A stretch of DNA of 38,227 bases, taken from Candidatus Cloacimonadota bacterium (GTDB lineage Bacteria; Cloacimonadota; Cloacimonadia; Cloacimonadales; Cloacimonadaceae). The notes under the pieces were generated by a model that was given only the letters and a program-made list of their open reading frames with translations, was not told the origin of the DNA and made no database searches. The translations under genes were made by a program, and so were the position numbers. The DNA lies in the NCBI GenBank assembly GCA_029781115.1, contig JAKOXG010000015.1, forward strand, positions 1-38,227, read 5' to 3'. Positions 17,135 through 25,269 of this stretch are shown one piece after another (position 1 is the stretch's first letter; every line of letters starts with the position of its first letter).

Positions 17135-17210
17135 GGCGAGATAGCTCAGCCGGTAGAGCAGAGGCCTGAAAAGCCTTGTGTCCCCAGTTCGATTCTGGGT
17201 TTCGCCACCA
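17135..17210 (+). tRNA. tRNA-Phe (anticodon GAA)
   Basis: A full cloverleaf of 76 nt with encoded CCA. The acceptor stem is GGCGAGA with TTTCGCC (one G-U pair). The D arm is GCTC...GAGC. The anticodon stem is GAGGC/GCCTT around the loop CTGAAAA, giving anticodon GAA. The T arm is CCCAG-TTCGATT-CTGGG. The discriminator A and CCA end at 17210. A run of seven T follows (17211-17217) and may help termination, although no separate hairpin precedes it. The gene converges with the glycosyltransferase operon ending at 17235. Confidence 0.97.
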
Positions 17211-17234
17211 TTTTTTTATGCCCGGATTTTGGGA

Positions 17235-18305
17235 CTATTTCAGCAGCTCTTTCACTGCCTGCTGCAGCAATTCTCCCCTTCTCTCCTGTGAAAAGTTGGT
17301 TGCCACATGTTTTGATATTTCAAGGGGATGCAGTTCTGTTTCGGTGGCTTTGATGAGGGCCTGCTTCAGGCTTTCGGCATCACGTTTGTCAAACACCACT
17401 CCATAATCTCCAATGACGGTGGGTATGCCGGCCACATTTGAGCCAATTGGCACACAACCCATTAACATAGCCTCCATGAGCGCATTGGGCATGCCCTCAG
17501 AAATGGATGCCTGAATGTAATAACGACTGATTCTCATCAGTGCCAATACCTCTGAGTGAGGGATGTAGCCGCGCAGAGTCAGGTTTTCCGGCAGCTCACC
17601 ACCCAAGAGCTGGACAAACTCATCCTGCCACTTGGGGTCGATGCCCACGATTTCAAATTTCCGCTCTGGGAGGAGCACAGCCATTTGCGCCACTAAGTCC
17701 AAGCCTTTATTGAAGATATCCAGATATCTGGGTGTGGTCCCCACAGCCAAAAAAACATCCCGGCGTTCTTGAGTGATGAGCTCTGCATCCGGTACATCCA
17801 CCGTCAACGCATTGTAGATTACTTTGGCTGGAGTTTTCAGATCTTTTATCAGGCGATACACGCCCTCAGAATGTCCGGCTGGATTGTAGAAAGTGTTTGA
17901 TGAATCCAGCAAAGCCTCATGGTTGCTGATGATCAGGTCGCAGTTTTTGAGGGCAAAGGAGGCAAACCTGGCTCTAAAGGGTGAGCAATAGACGCCCATC
18001 TGCAGCTCGGGATAGCAGACAGCGTCGTAACCTCCGATGAATACACCGCAGGGGAGCCCCAGCAGCTTGGCCAAAAACACCGCCACCGCAGCATGATAAT
18101 CCGCAAACCAGACGAAGATAAGCTGATATCCGCCCAAGAGTATCTCGGATATAATGCCCAAGATGCGCAATAGGTAGTCCAGCCTGCCCTCGGACTGCAT
18201 GAGGTTGTAAGTCGTTAGTTCACAGCTTTCACTCAGCAGCTTGGCGTCCACTCTGGTGAAGGTGGAGTCGTTTGGAGTTATCAGTAATGCTTTTGGTTTT
18301 TTCAT
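17235..18305 (-). CDS. GT4-family glycosyltransferase
   Basis: A 356-residue cytoplasmic GT-B enzyme that probably transfers a sugar from a nucleotide donor to an envelope glycan. The C-terminal donor-binding half is typical: LAVGTTPRYLDIFNKGLDL, then FEIVGIDP, LTLRGYIPHSEVLALMR, and ISEGMPNALMEAM with the EX7E motif (E270 and E278). It continues VPIGSNVAGIP. The N-terminal acceptor half is less conserved, with FIGGYDAVCYPELQMG. The ATG overlaps the preceding glycosyltransferase by 4 bases. It is the last gene of the xseA operon. Donor and acceptor cannot be read from sequence. Confidence 0.9.
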   Translation of the reverse strand: MKKPKALLITPNDSTFTRVDAKLLSESCELTTYNLMQSEGRLDYLLRILGIISEILLGGYQLIFVWFADYHAAVAVFLAKLLGLPCGVFIGGYDAVCYPELQMGVYCSPFRARFASFALKNCDLIISNHEALLDSSNTFYNPAGHSEGVYRLIKDLKTPAKVIYNALTVDVPDAELITQERRDVFLAVGTTPRYLDIFNKGLDLVAQMAVLLPERKFEIVGIDPKWQDEFVQLLGGELPENLTLRGYIPHSEVLALMRISRYYIQASISEGMPNALMEAMLMGCVPIGSNVAGIPTVIGDYGVVFDKRDAESLKQALIKATETELHPLEISKHVATNFSQERRGELLQQAVKELLK

Positions 18306-19582
18306 ATTATCTCGGAGATGAGTTTGTGTAGTTGTTTTGCCTGATTTTCACGGCTGTATTGTGCCAAAACGGCTGGATTGGTCTGAATCTGGGGCAATCT
18401 GCCTTCTTGGTGTTCTTTTAGCAGCAGCAGGATCTGTTCTTTGATCTTTCCCACCTCGGCATCGGAAGCAATATAGCCGATGCCAGCCTCTCTAAGTAGC
18501 TGTGCAGCTGCACCTTGGGTCGGCACAATGGCCAATACCGGTTTGCTCAATCTCATGTATTCAAAGACCTTGGCTGTGAGCACGGAATCCGTGTTTTCGC
18601 CCCCGGGGATATAGAGCAGCAGCACATCCGCCTGTGAACTGGCTTGCAGGTTCTCTTTGTAAGCTTGATGCGGCTTGATGCTCACCATTGGGGCCAAATG
18701 GGCATATTTTCCCATCACAAAAGCCGGTTTATTGTGACCCCGGATGCAAAAGTGCAGGCTCTGCTGATCAATCTTTCCTGCTTCCAAAAGCTCGCTCACA
18801 GCCTGCCAAAGCGCATCCGGCTGCCTTCTATCGTAAAAGCTGCCGCTATAATAGACCTGCAGGGTGGCTGAGTCGTGCTTGCGCATTTCCGGTAAGGAGG
18901 CAAAGTCCTCTTCATCAAAACCGTTGGATATCACTTGCGAGGGCAGATCCTGCAGGAATGGATAGCGCCTGATGAAGTTATCTTTCATCATTTGCGTGAG
19001 ATACACCGCTGCAGAGGCTGATCTGAGCGCCTTGCTTTCCAGCAGATGCTCTCTATTGGTGGCTTTTGGGATCTGAGGGTTGTTGATCCATTCGGGGTTG
19101 TTGAGCCATTCATCACGCCAATCCAAAATGTAAGGGAGATCGTATTTCTCTTTGAGATAGAGAGCCAGTTTCAGTGCTGCAGGCGGGCCTATGCTCACGA
19201 TAGCGATCTGGGGCTTAGTTGCTCCCTTCATCACCTTGTCTATCTTTCTTTTTGCAAAGGGTAGCCAGAGAATGTGTGAGCCGGTGAAAAACAGGCGTTT
19301 ATCCAGCCACAAAACCAGCCTGGAGAGCTTCAAGCCATGCAACAGCTTATAACACCAAGCGGGATCGGGAAATAGGGCTCTGTGCACCTTCACTTGGGTA
19401 GGGATGTCTGCCAGGGTGCTTCTATCCCGCTTAATCTTTGCCAGAAATGGCGATGCAGCTATCACGCTCAACTCACAATCGAGCTTGGAGAGATACTTCA
19501 CCATCTTTACAGCTCGCAGGGATGCCACCGCGGCTAAGGGCGGGAAATAAAAGGAGATATAGAGGATGCGTGTTTTAGCCAT
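18302..19582 (-). CDS. GT4-like glycosyltransferase
   Basis: A 426-residue GT-B type protein. Its N-terminus ILYISFYFPPLAAVASLRAVKMVKYL is the usual opening of group 1 glycosyltransferases (acceptor side). DLPYILDWRDEWLNNPE resembles the conserved DLRDEW region found in many surface-polysaccharide enzymes. Donor-side features include VISNGFDEEDF, LQVYYSGSFYDRRQPD, ADVLLLYIPGG and TAKVFEYMRLSKPVLAIVP. It probably acts with the downstream glycosyltransferase and the upstream flippase on one glycan. The gene overlaps the flippase gene by 8 bases and the next glycosyltransferase by 4. Sugar specificity is unknown. Confidence 0.87.
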   Translation of the reverse strand: MAKTRILYISFYFPPLAAVASLRAVKMVKYLSKLDCELSVIAASPFLAKIKRDRSTLADIPTQVKVHRALFPDPAWCYKLLHGLKLSRLVLWLDKRLFFTGSHILWLPFAKRKIDKVMKGATKPQIAIVSIGPPAALKLALYLKEKYDLPYILDWRDEWLNNPEWINNPQIPKATNREHLLESKALRSASAAVYLTQMMKDNFIRRYPFLQDLPSQVISNGFDEEDFASLPEMRKHDSATLQVYYSGSFYDRRQPDALWQAVSELLEAGKIDQQSLHFCIRGHNKPAFVMGKYAHLAPMVSIKPHQAYKENLQASSQADVLLLYIPGGENTDSVLTAKVFEYMRLSKPVLAIVPTQGAAAQLLREAGIGYIASDAEVGKIKEQILLLLKEHQEGRLPQIQTNPAVLAQYSRENQAKQLHKLISEII

Positions 19583-21065
19583 TATCTTCCATGCCTGTGG
19601 TAGCGTGTTTCTTCTTTTGGAAAAATGAGAGCAGGAAGCTCTTTACCAGTTCTATATCATAGGGATGGATGGCTTTAAACTGGTATCCCAGCAGAAGATA
19701 GACCAGGCAAAATGCTATCAAAGCGGCACCATAAGCCAAGTATCGATTGGGGCAGATGCTCAGGATGAGATAGGCTGTCAAGCCCGCTCCCAGAGTAGCT
19801 GCGGCAGTTTTAATCACTTGCCAGAGGGCGAAGAAGTCTCTGAGTCTCAGCTTGAGCTGCGTTTTCATCCACAAGAGATAGACGCCCGTGCTCAGCCAAG
19901 TGACAATCACGGTGGCCAGTGCGGCGCCCATCATGCCCATCTGGCGTACTAAGACGATATTCAGCACCAGATTGGCAGCTAAGGTAAGTATGGAATTGAA
20001 CATCACATGCTTGGTTTTTCCCAAGGCTATGAAGATGATGCCAAAGGTGGCGATTCTGAGCGGCAAAATGAGTAGATAGGTCTTGAAATAGGGCACGGAA
20101 ACCAAGTATTTGCTGCCGTAGAGGATGTAAAAGATAGGCTCGGCAAAGAGGAAGAACAGCGCAGCGAGCGGGAAGATGATCAGTGCGTTTTTTCTCACCG
20201 CTGCTTTGTAACGCATCGCCATGTCCGGGATGTCATCATGCGAGCTCATGGCAGGCAGCAATACGGAATTTACGGAGTTTGTAAAAATGCTCACAAAGGG
20301 CAGCTCCATCGCTCCGATAGAAAACACGGCAAAGGCAGCGGGATCAAAATAGCTACTGATCACCAGCTTGTCCAATTGCACACTCAGCATGCCAATCATA
20401 GACGAGATTCCCAAGGGTAACGCAAAGGAAAATTGAGTCTTAAGGAAGCCCTTGGGCATCCTTTGCAGGCGCGGAAAGCCGCGCAGCGCAATCCTGGTAT
20501 ACAACCACTGTAAGAAGGCTGAAGCCACCACAGCTATCGTTATATACAGCAGACTCTTGGTCCAGAATGCCACTCCCAGGATCAGGACAGCATCGCAACC
20601 CACACCAAAAAGGGTGAACTTGGCTGCACTCCTGGCATTGGAAAGCCCCAACATAAAGTAGTTGTATAGCGAGGAGGAGAACATGAAGATGGGGTAAACT
20701 GCGTAGATAACCAAGAGATAGGACAGCTTGGGGTTGTTAAACCAAGTGGCAATCGCATTTCTCAAGACCAGCAGCAAGAGCGCAAAGATCACGGACAGGG
20801 CAAAGGAAATGTTGATCAATCTGCCAATGTAGGCCTTTCTTTCCTCGGGGCTTTGGCGGGGCAAAAAGTAGAGAATGCTTTGCGGGATGCCCATCAGCAA
20901 TACCGCACTGATGGTGGAATAGATGAGGAAAAGTTGACGGTAGCTGCCCAAATCTGCAGGCGTGAGCAGCCTCGCCAAGATGATGCCGATAAGGCTCTTG
21001 ATGAAGAAACGGAAGAATTCCGCAGTGGTGATCAGAGCTGCTTGATGTCCGGCATCCTGTTTCAT
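19575..21065 (-). CDS. Wzx-like polysaccharide flippase (oligosaccharide/lipid exporter superfamily)
   Basis: A 496-residue polytopic protein with about 12-14 hydrophobic helices. It opens with the family pattern ITTAEFFRFFIKSLIGIILARLLTPADLGSYRQLFLIYSTI. Other family features are GIPQSILYFLPR near residue 60 and a C-terminal half with ALATVIVTWLSTGVYLLW. Such proteins move lipid-linked glycans across the inner membrane. It lies between the GHL10-like gene (1 base away) and two glycosyltransferase genes, which supports a glycan assembly role. A Wzy polymerase is not present nearby, so the glycan may be short or assembled with enzymes encoded elsewhere. The tail is short and charged (FFQKKKHATTGMEDNG). 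Confidence 0.88.
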   Translation of the reverse strand: MKQDAGHQAALITTAEFFRFFIKSLIGIILARLLTPADLGSYRQLFLIYSTISAVLLMGIPQSILYFLPRQSPEERKAYIGRLINISFALSVIFALLLLVLRNAIATWFNNPKLSYLLVIYAVYPIFMFSSSLYNYFMLGLSNARSAAKFTLFGVGCDAVLILGVAFWTKSLLYITIAVVASAFLQWLYTRIALRGFPRLQRMPKGFLKTQFSFALPLGISSMIGMLSVQLDKLVISSYFDPAAFAVFSIGAMELPFVSIFTNSVNSVLLPAMSSHDDIPDMAMRYKAAVRKNALIIFPLAALFFLFAEPIFYILYGSKYLVSVPYFKTYLLILPLRIATFGIIFIALGKTKHVMFNSILTLAANLVLNIVLVRQMGMMGAALATVIVTWLSTGVYLLWMKTQLKLRLRDFFALWQVIKTAAATLGAGLTAYLILSICPNRYLAYGAALIAFCLVYLLLGYQFKAIHPYDIELVKSFLLSFFQKKKHATTGMEDNG

Positions 21066-21066
21066 C

Positions 21067-22545
21067 TTAGTTAATCCCCTGTAACACTATGGGAATGTAA
21101 TAGTTATAGCTGCTGTTTTCCGGATACATGCGGATCACATATTTGCCCGCAGCCACCCGTTCCTGATCAAGGTCTTTGCCGTTCCAGACGTCACTTACCT
21201 GTCCCTTGGGGTAGTGGCGGCTGCGCGAGAAAAGCAGGTTGTCGTGAGCATCCCACAATTCCCAGGTCCAGATGCCTTCATGCGGGATGAGCAGCCCCAG
21301 GATATACTGACGTCCGTTGGGACTTATCTTGATGTCGGCAGCGAACTTATCGCCCAGCTCCTCAGGTGAAATGTCAATGCTGAATTGCGGGTCTTGGGAG
21401 TCTATTTCCAGCAGCAATTCCGGCGTGTAGCACATCTGCATCAGCTCGTCCCAAGCGTTTCCCTTTTTCAAACCTCCGTGATTGAATAGGCCTATGCCGG
21501 TAAATTCCTGGTCGCGTACGTATTTGATACGCTGGGCGATGTCCAAAATGGTGTAACCATGGTAAGCCTTGCGATTTGAGGGCAGCAGCGTTCCATCGTT
21601 TTGATCCCAGGCCCTCAAGCCAACCACGATGCGCTCGTCTTCATCAAACTCCTTCAGAAGGGTGAGTTGATCTACAAAAGTGGAGTATTTGGTGCTGTAA
21701 GCCATGAGATAAATGCAGTCTATGATGCCCTTGTCAAGCCAGTCTTTCCAGTCTTGAGCATAATACTGCGTTGCTGCATTATAATCCGAAAAAACGGCCG
21801 CACTCAACAGGATTCTGGGGTTGATTTCCTTCATTCTGTGATAGCACCTTTCCACAAAGCCGGTGATCAGATGCGTTCGCCACTCGTTCCAGCTCAATGG
21901 GCCATATTGCACCATGTGGTTTTCATAGCGTTGTTCCGAGATGGGGTGATAGCCCCAAGTGCTGCTTGGATAGCGGATGTAGTCGAGGTGGAGGCCATCC
22001 AGTTCCGGATAGTTTTGCACAATGTCGGAGAGCACATCCAACACATAATCTTGAACAGCGGGGATGCCGGGATCGATGAAATAGCCAAAGGCTTCGCTGC
22101 TGTTCATGCGTCTGTGCTTGGCGTCGTAAGTGATCCATTCATAATGGTTTTGGTAGATATAGTTACTTGCCACCAAGCTGGGCAAAGTGGGCGTGGCATT
22201 GAAAACTACCACCCAGGCATGCACGCGCAGATGCTTATCCTTTGCTTTATCAAGCACATAGGCCAGCGGATCGAAGGTGTGGTCTTTCAATACATGGCTG
22301 CGTGGCTCATTGTTTGGATAATCGTCAAAAAGTCGGTTGGGAGTGTATAAGGCGTCGGAGCGGTATCTTACCTCCACCAAAAGGTCTGTCTGACCGGAAG
22401 TTACGGCGTCGCTGATGAGCTCGTCAATGGCCTGAGGAGTAGTAATGTCCCAAGGTGTAGCCCAAAGTGCTCTTATCTCAGCAGCTGCAGTCGTTATTCC
22501 GGTGAGCATCAGCGCAATGAGCAGGATTCTGAGATAGCTCCTCAC
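21067..22545 (-). CDS. Exported GHL10-type glycoside hydrolase-like protein with FlgD-like C-terminal domain
   Basis: A signal peptide (MRSYLRILLIALMLTGITTAAA) precedes a GHL10 (DUF187/YngK-like) domain. It begins EIRALWATPWDITTPQAIDELI and continues DLLVEVRYRSDALYTPN. Conserved parts are VHAWVVVFN, YFIDPGIPAVQDYVLDV, LDGLHLDYIRYP, LSAAVFSDY and IDCIYLMAYST. The (beta/alpha)8 fold and the acidic residues after beta strands suggest a glycan-cleaving enzyme acting outside the cytoplasm. The last about 100 residues (VSDVWNGKDLDQERVAAGKY) are a FlgD-Ig-like module similar in style to the tail of the first gene in the window. It overlaps xseA by 4 bases. Its place with a flippase and glycosyltransferases suggests it trims the same glycan. 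Confidence 0.88.
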   Translation of the reverse strand: MRSYLRILLIALMLTGITTAAAEIRALWATPWDITTPQAIDELISDAVTSGQTDLLVEVRYRSDALYTPNRLFDDYPNNEPRSHVLKDHTFDPLAYVLDKAKDKHLRVHAWVVVFNATPTLPSLVASNYIYQNHYEWITYDAKHRRMNSSEAFGYFIDPGIPAVQDYVLDVLSDIVQNYPELDGLHLDYIRYPSSTWGYHPISEQRYENHMVQYGPLSWNEWRTHLITGFVERCYHRMKEINPRILLSAAVFSDYNAATQYYAQDWKDWLDKGIIDCIYLMAYSTKYSTFVDQLTLLKEFDEDERIVVGLRAWDQNDGTLLPSNRKAYHGYTILDIAQRIKYVRDQEFTGIGLFNHGGLKKGNAWDELMQMCYTPELLLEIDSQDPQFSIDISPEELGDKFAADIKISPNGRQYILGLLIPHEGIWTWELWDAHDNLLFSRSRHYPKGQVSDVWNGKDLDQERVAAGKYVIRMYPENSSYNYYIPIVLQGIN

Positions 22546-23879
22546 TTTTTCTTCTCCCTGCGGTGGATCTGGCGGACCTTGGAGCTGATGTCACCATCTT
22601 TGAAGCTGATGGTAACTTCATCATCTATAGATACTTGACTCACGCTATCTATGGGTTTGTCCGCCTTGGTCACATAGGCAAAGCCCTTACCAAGCATATT
22701 GTAAGGGGATTGCAGCTCCAGAAGCTCCTCTTTGTGCTCCACTTCTTGCCTTTTAGCCATTATAATCTGCTTCACCAATGAACTCAGCCGAGGTTCCAGC
22801 GTCTTGTCCAGATAGCTTCGGTGTTGTGCGATCCTTTCCTGTATTAGGCTGACCTGCATGTGCAGTTCTTTCTCTAAAACTTGCAGCTTATGCTTGGGAT
22901 TTATCAGCAGCTCCTGGCTCTTTTGCAATACCAGATGCGCTTGGTCTACACGTTGACGCATGGATTGCAACCTGCGCTCCGGATGTGCATTACCCATTCT
23001 GAAACGTGCATCAGATATCCTGGCGGAGGCTCTGTCCAAGGCAGCCCGCAAGATGCTCTGCATGCGCTGGCCAGATACGTCCAAAAGCCGCATGAGCTCA
23101 GCCTTATCCGGAACCGCCAGCTCTGCAGCTGCACTGGGTGTGGGTGCTCTGAGATCAGCTACAAAATCCGAAATCGTGAAGTCTATCTCATGACCCACCG
23201 CTGAGATGACGGGATGCGGAGATTGGTGGATGCAGCGTGCCAAAGCTTCATCGTTGAAGCACCATAAGTCTTCCTGCGAACCGCCTCCCCGTGTGATGAT
23301 GATGAGGTCTATATCGTCCCTCGAGCCAAAGTATTCCATGCCTTTTATCAGTGTAGCTGCAGCCATATCACCTTGCACCAATGCGGGATACACTTCCACC
23401 TGCACCGGGAAACGCCTTACGAGGATGTTCCTGATATCCTGCAGAGCAGCTCCGGTGGGGGAGGTGACTATGCCTATCTTGTTGGGAAACTTAGGGATCG
23501 GGCGCTTATGGCTTTCATCAAACAGCCCTTCTTCCTGCAGCTTTGTTTTCAAACGCTCAAATTGCAGAGCCAGATTGCCCTTGCCTGCCAAGCTAACATT
23601 TTGCACGTTAAGGTTATAGGTTCCACCCTTTTCGTAGAGGGTGAGCTTGCCAAAACAGACCACCTGTAGGCCATCTTCCATAGTGAAGTTCAGGTGGCTG
23701 TTTAGATTGCGGAAGAAGGTGCAGCGCAAAGTGGCGTTATCATCCTTGAGATTGAAATACATATGCCCGCTGGAGTGATGAACAAAATTGCTCACCTCTC
23801 CCTGCACATAGAGCTCTTCTATGTTGCTTTCGATCACCTGCCTGAGATGCGCTGAGACCTCGTAGACAGTAAAAATCAT
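22542..23879 (-). CDS. xseA: Exodeoxyribonuclease VII large subunit
   Basis: XseA with XseB degrades single-stranded DNA. The N-terminal OB-fold is clear (FTVYEVSAHLRQVIE, LYVQGEVSNFVHHSSGHMYF, LKDD). The catalytic region carries KIGIVTSPTGAALQDI, IITRGGGSQEDLWCFNDE, VISAVGHEIDFTISDFVAD and LRAPTPSAAAEL. A long coiled-coil follows, and the C-terminus AYVTKADKPIDSVSQV...ISFKDG is typical. Length is 445 residues from the ATG at 23879. I prefer this start because GGAAG sits 5 bases upstream and the strong promoter at 23939-23911 would leave only about 13 leader bases for the next ATG at 23891. No xseB lies next to it. It heads the operon with the glycan genes. Confidence 0.93.
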   Translation of the reverse strand: MIFTVYEVSAHLRQVIESNIEELYVQGEVSNFVHHSSGHMYFNLKDDNATLRCTFFRNLNSHLNFTMEDGLQVVCFGKLTLYEKGGTYNLNVQNVSLAGKGNLALQFERLKTKLQEEGLFDESHKRPIPKFPNKIGIVTSPTGAALQDIRNILVRRFPVQVEVYPALVQGDMAAATLIKGMEYFGSRDDIDLIIITRGGGSQEDLWCFNDEALARCIHQSPHPVISAVGHEIDFTISDFVADLRAPTPSAAAELAVPDKAELMRLLDVSGQRMQSILRAALDRASARISDARFRMGNAHPERRLQSMRQRVDQAHLVLQKSQELLINPKHKLQVLEKELHMQVSLIQERIAQHRSYLDKTLEPRLSSLVKQIIMAKRQEVEHKEELLELQSPYNMLGKGFAYVTKADKPIDSVSQVSIDDEVTISFKDGDISSKVRQIHRREKKK

Positions 23880-23910
23880 CAGTTCTTCCATAAGAAAAAC
23901 CACTTTCCAG

Positions 23911-23939
23911 AATATAAGTATTCTGTCAAGATGTTGGTT
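23911..23939 (-). promoter_or_regulatory. Strong sigma-70-like promoter of the xseA operon
   Basis: On the minus strand there is a perfect TTGACA (23939-23934), a 17-base spacer and TATATT (23916-23911), five of six matching the -10 consensus. The predicted start of transcription is about 23904, just upstream of the xseA start codons. This is the best promoter match I noticed in the window. Confidence 0.7.
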
Positions 23940-24089
23940 TAATCTTGTGACTATTGTCCTCACGACGGCTTGGAGCTCCGGTTTGTGTGGATTATTTAAC
24001 AAAGGTCGAGCCAAGGAGGCAAAGTGCTTGTCTACGTGTGGGCAAAGGGGTAAGCTGCACTATTATCAGCGGGTGCCTAAAATTTGACC

Positions 24090-24118
24090 TTGACAATAGA
24101 TGCCTGTTTTTCAAAACT
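24090..24118 (+). promoter_or_regulatory. Candidate promoter of the EnvC-like gene
   Basis: TTGACA at 24090-24095, a 17-base spacer and AAAACT at 24113-24118. The -10 is poor. An AGGTG lies about 9 bases before the ATG at 24151. The intergenic region is divergent with xseA, so a promoter in this direction is expected. Confidence 0.35.
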
Positions 24119-24150
24119 GAATCCAAAAACGACTTTAGGTGCTTTATACT

Positions 24151-25251
24151 ATGCGCAAATTTCTTATCGTGCTGATACTCATAACTTTGGCTGCTGCAGC
24201 CATCACGGACGAGCTGTCCGATAAACAAAAGCAGCTCCAAAACGTGCAGAGTCAGCTTCAAAAGGCTCAAAAACAGGCACAAGATACCGCAAGTAAAAAG
24301 CAAAAAGCACAGGGAGAAATCCAGCGCACAACTGCCCTGAAACGGCGCACAGACCAAAATCTATCCAAGCTCAGGAGTGTGGAAACTACCAAGCGGGATT
24401 CTTTGAACCGGGTGCACTCACGGCTGGAAGACGCCGAGCAGAGGCTGGTCAATCTGGATCACCTGCAAAATCATAATCTGGAGATGCTGATCAGGGCTGA
24501 TCGTTCCTACTCGGGCTCAAATATCCGCCACCGCGATCAACGCTTGCTCTCCATCGTGGCGGAGTATAACGAGCTCAAACTCACCAGTCTCAGGGGCTAT
24601 AAAACTGCACTAATTCACGAAAAAGCCTTGAAACAAAGCGAATTTAGCCAAGCGGTTTCTGAGGTGAGGAAGACCAGCCGGGAAGCCAATAGAATGCAAA
24701 GGACGCTCTCTTCCTTGCGTGCCGAGAGCTCTAAACTGGCTAAAGAGGAGCAGAGATTGCAGGCTCAGATCACCAAGCTCAAAAAAGATGCTGCTCAGTT
24801 GGAGAGCTTGATCAGCCGCCTCACCGCTTCCAGCAAAGGGACAGAGACAGCGTCTTATCAATTCACCGGCAACAAGATAGCTTGGCCGGTAAGAGGTAGA
24901 ATTATCCGCGGCTTTGGCTCAGAAACACGAGCCTATGGCACATCTGTGACTAACCAGGGTATTGATATCGCTGTGGCGGAAGGAACTGCTGTCAAAGCTG
25001 CAGATGCCGGCGAAGTCATCTTTGCGGATCGTTATAGCGGACAAGGGAATCTGGTGATTATAGATCACAAGAATGGCTTCTTCACCGTGTATGCCTACAA
25101 CAGCAGCATCAGCGTGTCGGTAGGCACCAAAGTGACCAAGGGGCAAGTGATTGCGCGTAGTGGTTCCACCGGTTCGGCTTCCGAGCCTTCGCTTCACTTT
25201 GAGCTCAGGAAAGACGGAAAATCCATAAACCCAATGAAATACTTGGAGTAA
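24151..25251 (+). CDS. EnvC-like murein hydrolase activator with degenerate LytM domain
   Basis: A 366-residue exported protein. The signal peptide (MRKFLIVLILITLAAAAI) is followed by a long coiled coil at about 20-235 (KQKQLQNVQSQLQKAQKQAQ and similar). The C-terminal LytM/M23 domain runs from about 245 to 366. The LytM zinc site is incomplete. The first ligand His is Asn268 (NQGID; D272 is kept), the YaH position is Asn317 (YAYNSS), and the HxH motif reads SLH with only H349 kept. This matches the EnvC subclass, whose LytM domain does not cut but activates cell-wall amidases at division, usually with FtsEX. No ftsE or ftsX is adjacent. The start is the ATG at 24151 at the head of the signal peptide. 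Confidence 0.88.
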   Translation: MRKFLIVLILITLAAAAITDELSDKQKQLQNVQSQLQKAQKQAQDTASKKQKAQGEIQRTTALKRRTDQNLSKLRSVETTKRDSLNRVHSRLEDAEQRLVNLDHLQNHNLEMLIRADRSYSGSNIRHRDQRLLSIVAEYNELKLTSLRGYKTALIHEKALKQSEFSQAVSEVRKTSREANRMQRTLSSLRAESSKLAKEEQRLQAQITKLKKDAAQLESLISRLTASSKGTETASYQFTGNKIAWPVRGRIIRGFGSETRAYGTSVTNQGIDIAVAEGTAVKAADAGEVIFADRYSGQGNLVIIDHKNGFFTVYAYNSSISVSVGTKVTKGQVIARSGSTGSASEPSLHFELRKDGKSINPMKYLE

Positions 25252-25269
25252 GCAAAAAGGGAAGCGCTT

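Noticed and set aside
24862-25251. Active M23 endopeptidase
   Set aside because: Three of the active-site His positions are Asn, Asn and Ser.
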